From positions 7,538,519 through 7,602,518 of the forward strand of contig JADWOT020000006.1 of NCBI GenBank assembly GCA_036345935.2: a DNA stretch of 64,000 nucleotides, in the 5' to 3' direction. The position numbers and the translations under genes were made by a program. Within the stretch, counting starts at the first letter, position 1; each line of letters starts with the position of its first letter. The notes below the pieces were generated by a model, which searched no databases, was not told the origin of the DNA, and saw only the letters and a list, made by a program, of their open reading frames with translations. Positions 30,102-42,959 of this stretch are shown piece by piece. The stretch is from Taenia hydatigena (Eukaryota; Platyhelminthes; Cestoda; Cyclophyllidea; Taeniidae).

Positions 30102-33100
30102 CTTTTCAAGTCAACTGACCTTCTAACAAAAGGAATTAAGAAAACTGTTTAAAAATGCAAATATGATTTCAAAAGGCAAACAATCTGGTGTTTGTACTCG
30201 CGTACTCTTGAAATGGATACTTTAGCTCCGTCCATAACCACATTGAATAAGGACATCGACTTAAAAATTCAAATCATAAAGGGGAGCTACAGGAAACACT
30301 CAGCACAGACAGATGAAAGTAGGAATTGCCTTTTGGTATGGGAAAAAGGCGTGTGTATTTTAGCAAATGGCAATGACCCAAGCCATATGATCCCGGCGTC
30401 TCCCTTAAACTGTGTCATGCCGATTTTCAAACAAATCCAGAAATCAGTCTTAACGACCCTAAAATATTAAAATAAACATGGGATGTAGGCCCTACTTATG
30501 CAATAATGGCATTGAACAGGGTAAATTGATGGAGGCTAGATGAGTAGAGGTTTGAACTATTCTCATTTGGGGGTCCCAGTTAGGCATGAGTGCCTTGGCA
30601 ACTGAATGAATGGCGCATTTAGATGTTTTTTTGTGTGGTGCGTGGGTGTAGGCGTGTGAGATGCGCGCGAATTTTCCCACCTGCTTGACAACAGTGATTC
30701 ACGTCTGTCCAAAAAAACCCAATTTCTGGCCAAGGGTTTGAATCGGACATCCAATGACGGTGATGATGGTGGTAATCGCACCGGATTGCTGAGACTTGAC
30801 AGTCATTTTTTTATAAAATTCACTCCTTACTGTCTTTTATTCTGCATTAAGCACCTGTGTGACTTTAAGTTTTACTTACAGCCTTACTCATTTTGATTTT
30901 GACGCGTGTATCCAAAATGTGTTGACGTACTTTATGCCTTCCACACTTTGTGTTAAGTACATAGATAGCCCCAATGGTATCCTACCTCTGCTAAGTGTGT
31001 CGACATTTTACAATCATGAGTGTAGGTCTAAAACTTCTGGCATTAGATGATTAGTTGATCCCATTGTTCGTATATTTATGGAAACGTATCTGACAAGAAT
31101 CAAATAAGGTGGACTTTCAAAACTCCTTTTCTTTTAACTGGATGTACATGATTTATTAGCCCTAAAATACGGAAGCGAAATCTATAGAAAGCAACAAGAA
31201 CTTAATGACGTTCCACCTAAAGACAATACAATGCGTGAACATCATACAGAGGATACAGTGTGATCGAATAACTTGTCGAATTCTCGGGTGACTAACTTTT
31301 AATCTTGAGCAGACGCGTTGTAGCATGGAATACCTTAAAAAATTAATAATAACTTTTGTCGTTTAGCATTTATCCGCCAAAGCAAGAGCCGCTAGATTAG
31401 ACCTGCTCTTGTGGATACTTTTGCTGGATTGCTCATTTCTCTTCAATGTCAGATATGAGTCACGGCGTGGAGATGAATTCAAACCTCGGTATCTATAGGC
31501 TGACTCCAAACGCACCTAAAGCTTGATTGACGCTTTCAGGGCTGCAGCGGTGGCCTGTTTCATCTCACCGCAAAAAAAATTTCCATAATAAGTGCGGCTC
31601 CCAGCTCCATCCCTCCTCCCCCTTCTAAGGTGACGCACTCTTCTAGGAGTCTGCAGTTGAGTGGACGGACCAGCGTTTATGGAGCTCGGGTATCAGGCGA
31701 ATTTGTGTCATGGCACATACACACCACGACTAATTTCCGCTTCTTCTCCAACCCGGCGCCATTCCATCATATCTTGTTAAAAGGAGTAAAATTTGTTGTC
31801 TTAGTCAGTCTCTCTAACTCCGTAGCTGGTTTATTGACTCCAATAATTGCCAAAATTTTTTTAAGAATAATTTTTGCAGTTTTTGCATGAGAATGTACCT
31901 TAGAGAGTGAAGAAACAGTTTCAAAATAAAACTTCAAAAGAAAGGAGTCTCGTCCTACGGGATGGTAAAGTATCATGATAATTTTGCAATCACTTTAATG
32001 TCTTGAAAGATTTTACTCTGATCTTGAGATATGAGCCCACAGCGAGTCTAAAAACTTATTTGTTAGCAAAATTTACCGTTTCAATACCTAATGAATAAAT
32101 CAAACTGATTTTCGCCATCAGATAAAAAGCACAAAGGTGAATGTATCAAACAGTGGGCACAGATACAATTTTGGTGCCTTCCCACAAAAACTTAGATTCA
32201 CTAATACTAATTTAACTACTATTCTCCTTTTATAAAACTTTAAAAGTCCCACCGGTTGAAGCTGTGACTCTCTAAATATTCACAAAAACTGAATTTATTT
32301 AGGTTAGAATTCGGATAATAGCGTCGCATACTAAAAAGGAATAATTGGCCGATGTTATTCCATTTTGCAATTTTAGAGAGGAAATAAGGCATCACTTTGT
32401 TCTCAAAATGGAAATTTTGTTTGAATCTAGATTGAAGTAAATCATCTCAATTGTGGTTAGAATGTTTTGCAAAACGGATCGGAGAGCATTAACCGAGATT
32501 CTGACGTATCAGAGTTTGCAATCTCTAAAAAGGGGAGGTTAACTCTCAGACTATGATTCGAGAAAACTAGCGGAGCAACGTGAAATCAAAACTGCAATAC
32601 GTGATTTTAAACATGTACGTAACCGCGCTCTGATTGGTGCTCACTCCCACTCCCGCCCTCCCCTCTCCCCCCCTTCGCTCCCCTCCCCCACCCCCATTCT
32701 TTTCTGGGGCGTAAATTACACACTGCGACGAAGATTGGATTGACGATAAGAGCGCTGAATTGCCTCAAGCTAGTTGTAGTTATCTTCCCTGCGGTTGACC
32801 GTCATAGCGATAGTGCTCTGTGATGATAGTAGCGTGGTGTCGCAATGCCACCGATATGGATTCAATTCACAACGCTGTCGATTTGGTGAAGTATTTCGCA
32901 TCTTGCTCTGAAATTTCATTCAGCAATAAGCCGCATTACCTGATTAACCTTAACACTAATTCGACTAACAGGGACTTCAATTTTGTGTCTCAAAATTTAC
33001 CAGTTTTTATACCTATGAGCGAATTTCAGTCAGGTCTCGAAGCCAATGTTTTGAATCAACGGAAGGTTAAATTAGTTTATGATGAATTTAACACACTTTG

Positions 33101-36100
33101 TGTAGACATTCCTGGTCTCTACTAAACAAACATCATTTGCCAGTCAGAAAAACCGGAGAGAAAGGATACTACTGTAAACGGGATTCAAAAATGAGTGTAA
33201 AGCAAACTTTAAATGGACCTTCTGGTTTGAGAAGGGGTAGTGTGTCTCATCGACTCAACTATCTAATTTATAATAAGTTAAAAAAGGAATAAGTTTAAGT
33301 AGGCACACAAACTAATTTCGGAGCTAATGACAAGTGAAATTTATCTACCTCAACCGCCATTTTTTGTTCATTATGACGGATCAAAAATGGCATTTAACAT
33401 TTTAAGCCAAAATTCACCGCCTTTCAATGACATTAATAAATCGCTTGAATTGAGTCTCACTTTGGGCATCATAATCCCATTTTTTGCTTTAGTAGGATAC
33501 TTGGCAGACACTTAATAAACACGGTCCCACTTGTCATCACTCCAGGAAAAGGCACTGCAAAAAGGCATTTTTAGCGTTGCGAATGGATCTCTAGTGAAAA
33601 AGCCAAAAAGGGAGTGCGAAATGCTTTTCAAAATTACCTCCATCTGCTCTTTACTAGGTTATCCATTATCGTATTCTGTATCAAGTTGATTTTTGGCATA
33701 GAAATTTTGTATTTAAGGGACAACTAAACAGAGGAAAGTTTGTGTTAGACTGACCCAAAAGGGCAATTCAAAAGGATGAAGTTGTAGATGAAATAAACTA
33801 CAGAAAACATCATGGAAGTTTCTGTGATTAAAATATTACTGTTCATTCACAACTTTTTTTGAGAATATATGCCGTTCACAACTTTGACACAAGAAGTGTT
33901 AGAGCTTTAGATTTCTGTTGCAGTTCTTTGCTATTTGCTCGGTCCACCGCTAAAATGCTAATGCTAATAAGAAATTGACGCCAAGTTTGCATTGCGAGGT
34001 TACCCAGTGTCACCGCTGATGTTGTCAGGTGGTCTCACATTTACATTGACAACTTTTCCGTTGCTAGCATCGCAAATATTTGAGGTATGAGCTTTATCAT
34101 TTACGATAAATTGTGTTTTCTGGATTAATCAAATATACAATATAAGTTGGCATTGCATTGAAACGCTAAAAAGCCCGCGATGAGGTAATTGAACCTCACC
34201 TTGAGCCTTGGTAGGAAACCTTTTGTTATCACGCCACATTTGCTTTATGTTGAAGATTAAGATTTCTCAATCTGCACTCAAGCTTATATGGAGTGCAGAG
34301 ACTTCTCTAAAGACGACAAAAGATATAAGAGTTATTGCCGCTGTAAAGAAGGGCTGAAGCACAATGGCTGTGCTCTTTAATCCTTGTGATCAAAACTAAG
34401 GGTCGGACAAAAAATTATAACATTGCATGGCCCCTTATTCTTTGGATTGCGGTATCCCGCGTCATTCACTAAAATTATATGCAACTGAGAAGGTAATTTC
34501 TCATAACATCGCTTACTCCTCATGGCAATTCTACTAGACCTGGTATTGTGTCTTGTTTGGAAAGTGCGTTTGGGGAAGAGGGAATGTTCTAACCATCACG
34601 TCTCCCTAGTGCTAGTCGTAAGAGCACCGGCCTAAAAACAGGGTCATTTGGAAAAAAGGGACAGTGTTAAAAATATTTTGTGGGGATAATGTTTCGCGTC
34701 CATTTGGCCTCATTTTAGTGCTGCTTAGCAATATATCTATCTGGGTTCTATCCGGCTAATAGAGAGCTGGACCGAGTGTCGCGTGTTCACTTCTTTTGCA
34801 TCTCCATACATGCAACACAGGCAGTCGGTAAGGAAAGCTTTTTAGATGGTTTCTGGCTGCATTCGCTTCAGTTGTCAACAGCATTCCTGCAGAACTCGAG
34901 GCTGGGGTAGTTTCTGAAAGTAGACGTCATTTTCAGCCCTACTGCTAGGAGTGAATACAGAATCTCCAATCCCACTACGTACACTTCTGCTGTCAAGTTA
35001 AGAACTATCATTCAGTCGTAGAAACCAGGGCAGTTGTCCTTTACGATCAGCATTACTTTCTACTCTCACTTTTTAATGCCTCAAGTTACTCCTTAACTCG
35101 GAAGGTGGTCAGAGGGGCTACTGGCATGACTCCGAAGGCATGCCGCCCAGCGGAAGTACAAAAGTCGTGCCCTTCAGTGACCATGTAACCAAAACAAAAA
35201 GTTAAACAAACAATCAACGTGTCACATTAATATTTTGGTCGGCTTTATCTGACATTTTTCTCCATTAAAGTGGTTGGAAAGCCAAATCTGTAAAAAAATA
35301 AACAGTTTACCAATAACGGTATGCCATATCATACTTTGTGTAGCACAGAAGTTGTGTATTTATAAAAAAGCGTGTTACAGTAAGTAATTTTGTCAAAATA
35401 ATTTTGAAAAAATGCCTATTTTTACCTCTTGTAAAATTGCAAGCACTTAAGTTACAATCATCATCTTACGGCATGAGTGACGAAATTCTCTGTCCTACCT
35501 CTTAGATTAATTCAACGCCACTCTCACATGGCCTCGAAGTTTTAGAGGCTCAACGCACAAATCATTCCACCAACTAGTGAGTGGAATTTTGCTCCTGCCT
35601 TTAGTTCCCTACTTTTTATCTGCACTAGTCAATATATTTGCCATGAGCCAAGCCGAAATAAAGGCTTTTGTTAAGTGCACAGAGTTTGAAAGAGATTCCA
35701 AAAAACAATTTTCATGTGTACTTTTAATCTGTAAGGATTACGATCCTACCCGTTTTTACAACCATAAATGTAGGTATTTATAAGCTTTTGCATCCTATAA
35801 GCTAAGTAAGAGCATTTCAAGATTTCCACACTGATTGCACCTCCCATTACATGCCTTCTTATGACCCGTTCCTTTTCTCAATTGTATCATCTTTGATTTG
35901 ATTGCGATTGATTAACCGTTTGCATACAGTCATTCAAACGTCGTCTTTTAGTCTCTAGCCAAATTTTATGTTGAAATCCAGCTTCGAAAACGCAACTTCT
36001 CGTCAAGGTGCCAGCAAAAATACCACATTTATAATGCAAGATATTTAAACGTTAACATCAACCTTTCTGCGGAGAGTATCAATCGGTACGCCTCACTGTC

Positions 36101-39100
36101 TCTACTGTTTATTGACAAGAACGAGAATTGTACACTGACAACACGCTTCATGTAGATAAGGTTTACCACTAATGCATTTCTACCCCTTCGGTTGCATATT
36201 TCAGTTATGCCCACGGGAAATGGCATTTCGCGATTGAGTCGAGGTTTCAATGGACCTCGTCGTTTGTGTGTGAAATGTTCCAAAAATCGACTCCACGCGT
36301 TTACATCTTGCCCCAGATTACAGCTAGGCGGAAATTTTTAGTCTTTGGTTGAGTGAGCCAACCAAGAAACCGGAAGCCTGTTCCGAGGTGCCCTAGCAAC
36401 TGTCCTCGTATTGGAAGTCGATAAGCTCAACAACTGTGCGGTAAGATGAGACAAAAAATCGATGGTGGCTAATTGGGCGTAGGGCATTTAATTCACGCAT
36501 GCGTAGCGCCATGTTACGACTTAAAGTTCATGCGTTTGTTAAAGAAAGCACATGTGGATGCTCTATATCACACTGGAGGAGCTCTAATGACCCTTTGTCC
36601 CAGGGATTGGATGTTTTACGGCCCCCAGATGTGTGGAAGGGGTCCCACTAAATCAGCACGCCTACTTCTAGGCCATAAGACCCACCGCTGATGAGCGGCT
36701 GAGTGAAAAGCGATGGAGACTTTTCCACATTCTCACTCAGGCATTGTGGCGCCAGAGCTGGTTCCACTGGGCCCTATGCAATCGGAGACGATTTCATGGT
36801 GTTGGTTTACATTGGACACGAGCCTAGCAACATATCCGATGAAGACGAAGAACCTCTGTGCGTTATCGCGGACAAAGAAGTGGTTAAAAGTGCCCAAATT
36901 TAATTTGAAAATCAAAAGTGAGTAGTTGCAAATTGGAAATGCAACTGTATTTCTACATATCCGTAAATTGTACACAGGTTCAGTAGAATTGTAGCCACTT
37001 CTTAGCTAATTGGTACTGCACTGCTTCATATTTCAAAGCTACCATCTAACTTCAGCCTATGTTCATCCAAACAAAAATATTTTGTTGAGAGAAAGATCCT
37101 TCTTATTCTAGTCTGTAATTTTTACATGATAAAATTAAATAAAGTAAACAATTTTGATTCGGTGCTCCAAATCATGCTTGTGAGTGCCTGTGCAGCACAG
37201 AACGAGATTAATTAAATTTTACAGCCTCGTAAATTCTGTCGATTTGGACAACACTTAAAGTGTACTTCACTTATCGCGCTTCTTCGAATGCCTTTTATTT
37301 TGAGTAGGAAAATAGAAGTTGAAAAATTTTTCGCTACTTAGCTGTTGGCCTAAGAGATTAATTGACTATTGCCTGAGCCCTGGGAGGGATGAGCCCATGA
37401 AATTACGACTTACCATTTCCAACTCTTCAAAAAGCCTTCAGCTACGAATGAAATAGAATTATCTTCCTTGCCTAAGGATTGATGAGCAAATGAGATTAAG
37501 TACCATTTATCCCGGTATCTCAGTCTAGCACAGCACCACGTCACGGACAGACATGGCAATAAACAGAAGCCATAAAACTTTGTGACCTAGGACACTTGCT
37601 CTCCTCCTTACTCCCTCTCTCTCCCTCTAATTCAAAGCAATAACAGCCAAATGCATTTCAACAACTCTCGTTTGCTTGTAGAGTACAATAGGTGGTGATT
37701 CCTACCACTCCCTTTTTCTGTGGGGACACTTCAAAATCCAAATTACGATTGCATTCTTTCTTGGTACAAAACATAGGTACTCGCCAGCCACAAGGGATCG
37801 CTTTGTGGCTGAGGTCGATTTTACAAAAGAATAGCTTGAAGCAATCGGATGATGCTTACTTTCTTCGACTTATTTGCTCTATTGTAACTGTAGTGTACCT
37901 GCCTACTTTCCATTTCTGCACAATTAGCTAAACACCAATAAGAAATTGAACGCTTCAACAGCCCCAGAGGGATCGCAGAAAATTGACGGCGCGATTAATA
38001 TAAAGATGAAATGAATGGATCGTACATCGTATAAAATCAATCTTTTTTTCATTACGGAATTAATTTACTGACAAGCAAAATATCACTAGCAAAGCCGATC
38101 ATTGGGAAAGTCTGAAACTTGTAATTGTAGCATTTAGGCAAGATTAACTGATCTCTGAAATTCCGTAAAAATGCGAAAGTTAGGCACCCGATTGTGCAGG
38201 GCTAAATGCTATTGTAAATGTCCTTTGTATTTCGCAAATGCACTATAATGTGCAGTTTTTTGGACTGTCAAATAAGGCAGCACATTTCCCTCATTCGTTT
38301 GGGTTAAAACTACTCCACTTCAATAAAAATTCCTGTGCAGATCAATTGTACCATTAAATCTTTGTGATCAACTGTTGAGTGAAGCTAAAAAGTTGTAGTT
38401 TGAAGGAGACAGCCACGTAATACTTCGCTTGAGAACTTGCTAGGAGTTTCGACAGATGCAGGCGTGAGGTAAATATGTTGCCAGTTTATTCTTCCATGAA
38501 AATCAGTTGTAAGACTAAACTTCGAGAAACACGTACCATTTTTGCCTCTCTGAATGAGCGATTTTGAGTGTCGGTTCTGGCTGGGTGATTCCAATATTAT
38601 AACCAGGAGTGGATCATGCTACGGCCATATGAAAGCTTTGGAATGCTGGGAGACGAAATGCCCTGCTAAATTAATGCTTAATCTTAACTATTCAGGCCAA
38701 AAGCTGGTATCCTAAAAATTATTGCTGCACAAACCTACCTCCAAACACTACCATTTACCGTGTTCGTAAACACTAGGCATGAGTGTTCAATTATTTCTTC
38801 TTGGATTTGTCACTTTTTGAGGCTATTAACCCCTTTTTAGTAATGATTCTTAAATATTATTGTTTTTTATTGTAGGGGGTCTGTTATCTCTACTTGTTAG
38901 AAAGAATGAAACAAAATACGATTATGAAATTAAAATCTGATTTTGTTATTAACTAGCCATCTTAAACATCATTTTAAGAAACTATTAAAAAGGATTCCCA
39001 ACGGACTATTGTCATTATTCCACAAATATTGGATTTTATATTGTGCATAAAAGAAGCCGGGTTCGGGAATGGAAATGTATTCTGCGGCGATCGTAAAAAT

Positions 39101-42100
39101 TACGGCCACTTCTGATCCAAGTCTGTGAAGGCATATTGCAGAGACCATATGGCATTCGAGTCAGTCAGATAGCAAAGGTAATACAGTCTTCACCGCTGGT
39201 CTATTAACGCGAACTCTATCAACGCAGGAACTTGAATGAGGTGGGACCTATCCGAAAATGTAGGATATGAGGGGAACTGTGCATGTGGGGCTAACGAATA
39301 TACATTCACTGCTTACGTGACACTACCTAATGTTCTTGTCTGAGTCCAACGTGCCACACATACACAACGTGCTTCCCTTAGCAATCATTGTGACATGAAG
39401 TCGCAGATAGAACCGTTGACTTCGAAACAGCGAGGTAGTTATGAAATATCCTTAGTCTGGATACAACTGCAACTTGCAGGCATTGAGCAATAGTTGAATT
39501 GGCATAAATGTTGACTAGAGGTGGTCGAATTTTCCCTCAGATTCTGGTAGCAGATGCATTAATAAAATTTAAGACTTAATGAGAAACCCAATGTTCAGAA
39601 GTGCAAATATGAGATCAGGTTATCCAGAAAGCATATTGGGATGATTTTTAATTCACTCTCACATTCTGGCATGTCTAACCCAAAAAAAAGTCCTTTTGAA
39701 TGTTTAAACCTGTCCCACTAATTGTCCTTTATTTATGGTCGCACAAATCATCATAAATCTGTCAAAAGTATCCATGTATTTGTGCATGCGCGGCTTCAAA
39801 TAAAGCCACAACTCATAAGGAGCTGATTTACCGTGTCTTCGTGATGTGTTGCCGATTCGTAGGTAACTGTGCTGGTAACAAAATGCTTTTCGCCACCACC
39901 CATTATCGCACGATTTAATATGCTCGGTTTCCCATTCCTTTAGCCGAGAATGGAAACTTTGCGTCCATTTGCTATGCAGGGTTACCCGAGGGGAAAAATT
40001 GAGCCGCATTTTATGCGTAGAAATGAATGGTTAATTATTTCCGGTGAAATATAGCCGGTGTTAGTGCCCCGCATAAAGGTTAATCACTGTTTTTGCAGTT
40101 TCGTAAGAAAAAAATGTCTTGCGCACTTACTCTCCCACCCATTGTGGTTTCGCTCACCTGGAGTTATTAAGTTTTCCCAGATAATTTCAAATCCCGTAAA
40201 GATTATGTCTTATACTATGTAAAAACACGCAATTAAGACCTAGAAGTTAAAGTGGATCCCATTCCTTCTGTTAAGTAATAAATATCTCAGCACTTTGGTC
40301 AACCGAACTCGATAAGAATCGTTTTTTAAGAAAGCCCATTTCTATGGTTCACACCAGTGTATCCGATTTGAAGCTAAGCATTCACTTGTCCATTTGAGTC
40401 GACAGCCTTTGGGTAAACAAGAATGTCCTGCCTCTTGGTCGGTCGCTAGTGTAAACCTCTATCTCTCATTGCGCCTTAGCGACCATCGGGATGTGGCTGC
40501 GCAGCTGGATATCTGAGCTTGATTTATAGTGCCGTAGGAGAAATGAAGGCGAGGGAGAAGACGACAATTGGAGGTCTGGGCTGTAATGATCGAACAGGGG
40601 TAAACAAATTAGTCTACTGGCCGGGGCGGACGCCAATCCCTTGGGGCAGGGGCGAAAGCCAGATTAACTAATTTACCTCCACCTCGCCCGTCTCCATCCC
40701 ATTTCGACGCAGATTGCGTTTTGGTGACACACCACTCTTGATTAGTTTTGAAGCTCAGCTTAACCAAACCACCTCTAGCCGTTAGGAATTTGCCTTTCTG
40801 TGTAGTAAAGTAGAAAGTGTGCGCGTGTGCACATCGCTTAGCTGCCGTCTCGACTTGTGATAACAACATTACTTGTAGTAATGCTTTTCTACTTCTCTCG
40901 CCTTTAATAGGCGGACCAACTGTCTCCACCTTTAACCCAAATAAAAAAAGAAAAATAACCCACTGTCGTGGTGACTTTTTATCATGAATTAGTGCAAAAT
41001 AGAACTAGGCAACATTATTTAAACGAGGAAAGGTATGTGCACACCAATTTTCTTTCCCTCCTTCACTTTTGGAGATGACTTTTTGGAGCAGCAAGGTAGT
41101 GATCTAGCATGATTTGGGGAGTAGGGGGTTAGCAATGCAATTCAAATCCCAATATATGAACACTTCCTATTCCCAGGTTTAGGTTTGCCGAATTCGCTAG
41201 GTCTGTATCAATTCGATCAAAACCTGTATTTCAGCCTGTTAGGTCAAAGAATCCGATGTACAAGGCGCGTTGAGAGAAGTGATATGCGCCGAAACAAAAG
41301 GTGCTCCAGTTAGACTCTATGGGGTCTACCGCTGTTTGATAATGCTGATAATGAGAAATCTACTAGTTACATGGAAGAGAATCGGGTATCCGTAGTCGCC
41401 ACTTTCAAATGCATCCAGACGAGCGTCCCAGTAGTTTTACGAAACTCAAAAATCTGTAGTTTTGGTAAATCCTTACCTTTACTCTTAAATTCAGTTAAAC
41501 GTTCTACAAGTACATGGTTGGTTTTGGTTAAAAGCTTCTCGCATAATATAAACAGATGGATCTTACGTGACCTACCTACCGGCCCTCATCTTGCCAATTT
41601 GTTTTGAATTACATAATATTGTTGGAATAGCGCCCTAAAACAAAACTTGATGCTAAATCACCCATAGCTTGAACACAATTTTTATCACAATACCGCATCC
41701 TTTTATCTCCCATCTGACTCATTTTAAGTACTGAATAACTATAAACCACAAATGCGGTAATGTGGACTCATTAGCCAATCTCAATAATTGAATGATACAT
41801 ATAGTCGAACAATAAAACCACAGACCATCCAAGTTAAGGTGTAGAAATGCCGATTTCCAACTTTTGACTTTTTGAGACAGCAAACCTGCCTGTGGGCCAG
41901 AGATCCAATCGCACGGACGAATGTTGCAATTCAGCCGAATTTGAGTATAGTTCTTGCGAATTGCAGCTATTATCGTAACTCCTTGAAATGCAATCGCCTT
42001 TACCCTCGGGTAATAAAGTCACCAAAGATCACTCGTAGTTTTAACACTTAAAAGGTATGTAAGCACAACACTGCGATGCAGTTTCCTCGAGTCCAAAATG

Positions 42101-42180
42101 CTAAAACAGGGCCAAAGTGGAGGGAACATGCATCACAAAACGCTCTCGGAAGACTGGGCAATCTTGGATCGGGTCTAATA
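30102..42180. other. Non-coding stretch with a C-rich tract
   Basis: No supported gene. It contains the C-rich tract at 32631-32696 and a 101-codon orphan frame just downstream (32820-33125). It also has a small inverted repeat at 34271-34299, a G+C-rich patch at 36580-36800, a 101-codon minus-strand frame at 39704-40009 and another G+C-rich patch at 40480-40930. None of these frames has recognisable motifs or flanking splice sites. Confidence 0.5.
32631..32830. promoter_or_regulatory. C-rich tract with CCAAT-type box, candidate promoter
   Basis: GATTGG (inverse CCAAT) at about 32632-32637 is followed by a run of C-tracts at 32652-32695, the densest such run noticed in the window. The following 130 bp has more CpG and G+C than its surroundings. 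CCAAT boxes and G/C tracts mark many metazoan promoters. No transcript or downstream exon can be tied to it. Confidence 0.25.
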
Positions 42181-42195
42181 ACTAGCACACCATCA

Positions 42196-42510
42196 TGAAA
42201 ACCCCCTCGAATTCAACATCCCTCAAGCCTTCAAAAAAGCATTTGATACCATTTCCAGTTAGTCTTAATAGGTAATTTCAAGAGTCTAGGGTTACCCTTG
42301 ACTCGATTTGCAAATATGGATCGGCTTTAAGCAAACGTAGTAGCAGCTTTGAACAGCACAAAACTTGCCGCCATTTCACCTACGAACATCCATAGACACC
42401 TAAATGACAAGGATGCCGACGACGTGGAGCACCTGGATGAGGTAGATCATCCTCCCTTTTCAGTAGAGCAAGCGCACACAACCACTGCCATAACCACTCA
42501 TCTCCTCTCC
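42196..42510 (+). mobile_element. Possible RTE-like reverse transcriptase relic
   Basis: A + frame gives QAFKKAFDTI, like the DFKKAFDxI motif of LINE reverse transcriptases, followed by a stop. About 180 bp later a frame gives DADDVEHLDEVD, which could be the catalytic ADD motif. The spacing is shorter than the 80-100 residues usual between the two, so an internal deletion is needed. It ends about 290 bp upstream of the anosmin start codon. Confidence 0.3.
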
Positions 42511-42800
42511 TTCATTTGAGCCAACCAGATGAGAGCTTGCGTCACATTGGCTCCCATTTCGGCCAATCAGGCCTCGAGTCATTCCTACACGTGCATGGAT
42601 GTAGAGAAATTCGCATTATCCGCTGTTGAAGAAGTTATTTTTCATAGTAAAAACGCACTCTGCTTTTTTGTCTGTTCCAGTGTGCGCGGAAATGCAGACT
42701 CTGGGTTTGGAAGGACTACTATAGATTAGTCTGGAGCAATACACCTGCACTTACCTTAACACAGCATCAAAACTAATTACACGCATACACGCTAACGCAA

Positions 42801-42959
42801 ATGGGTTTTTTGAATTTTCTCGGTTGGATCCTGCTGCTCCTTCTTGCAGTGCGGTTAGAAGCTGATTCTGACCATGAAAACAGAGTCTTTCTGCGGGCTC
42901 AGTGCAAGGCCATGTGCTTGCAGTACTTCGGACACTCTGATGATGCTGCTATCAAAAGG
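42801..42959 (+). CDS. ANOS1: Anosmin homologue exon 1: signal peptide and first Cys pair
   Basis: Fifty-three codons starting at an ATG in good context (A at -3, G at +4). Residues 1-21 form a classic signal peptide: a short polar start, a hydrophobic core with five leucines in a row (11-15), then a plausible cleavage after Ala21. Residues 32-39 (RAQCKAMC) match the start of the anosmin Cys box. The exon ends in phase 0 at AGG|GTGAGT. Confidence 0.9.

Noticed and set aside
36688..36716. Hammerhead-ribozyme-like CTGATGA...GAAA
   Set aside because: The part between the two conserved boxes can form only a 2-bp stem II with a G-U pair, and no cleavage site with stem I and III partners is visible.
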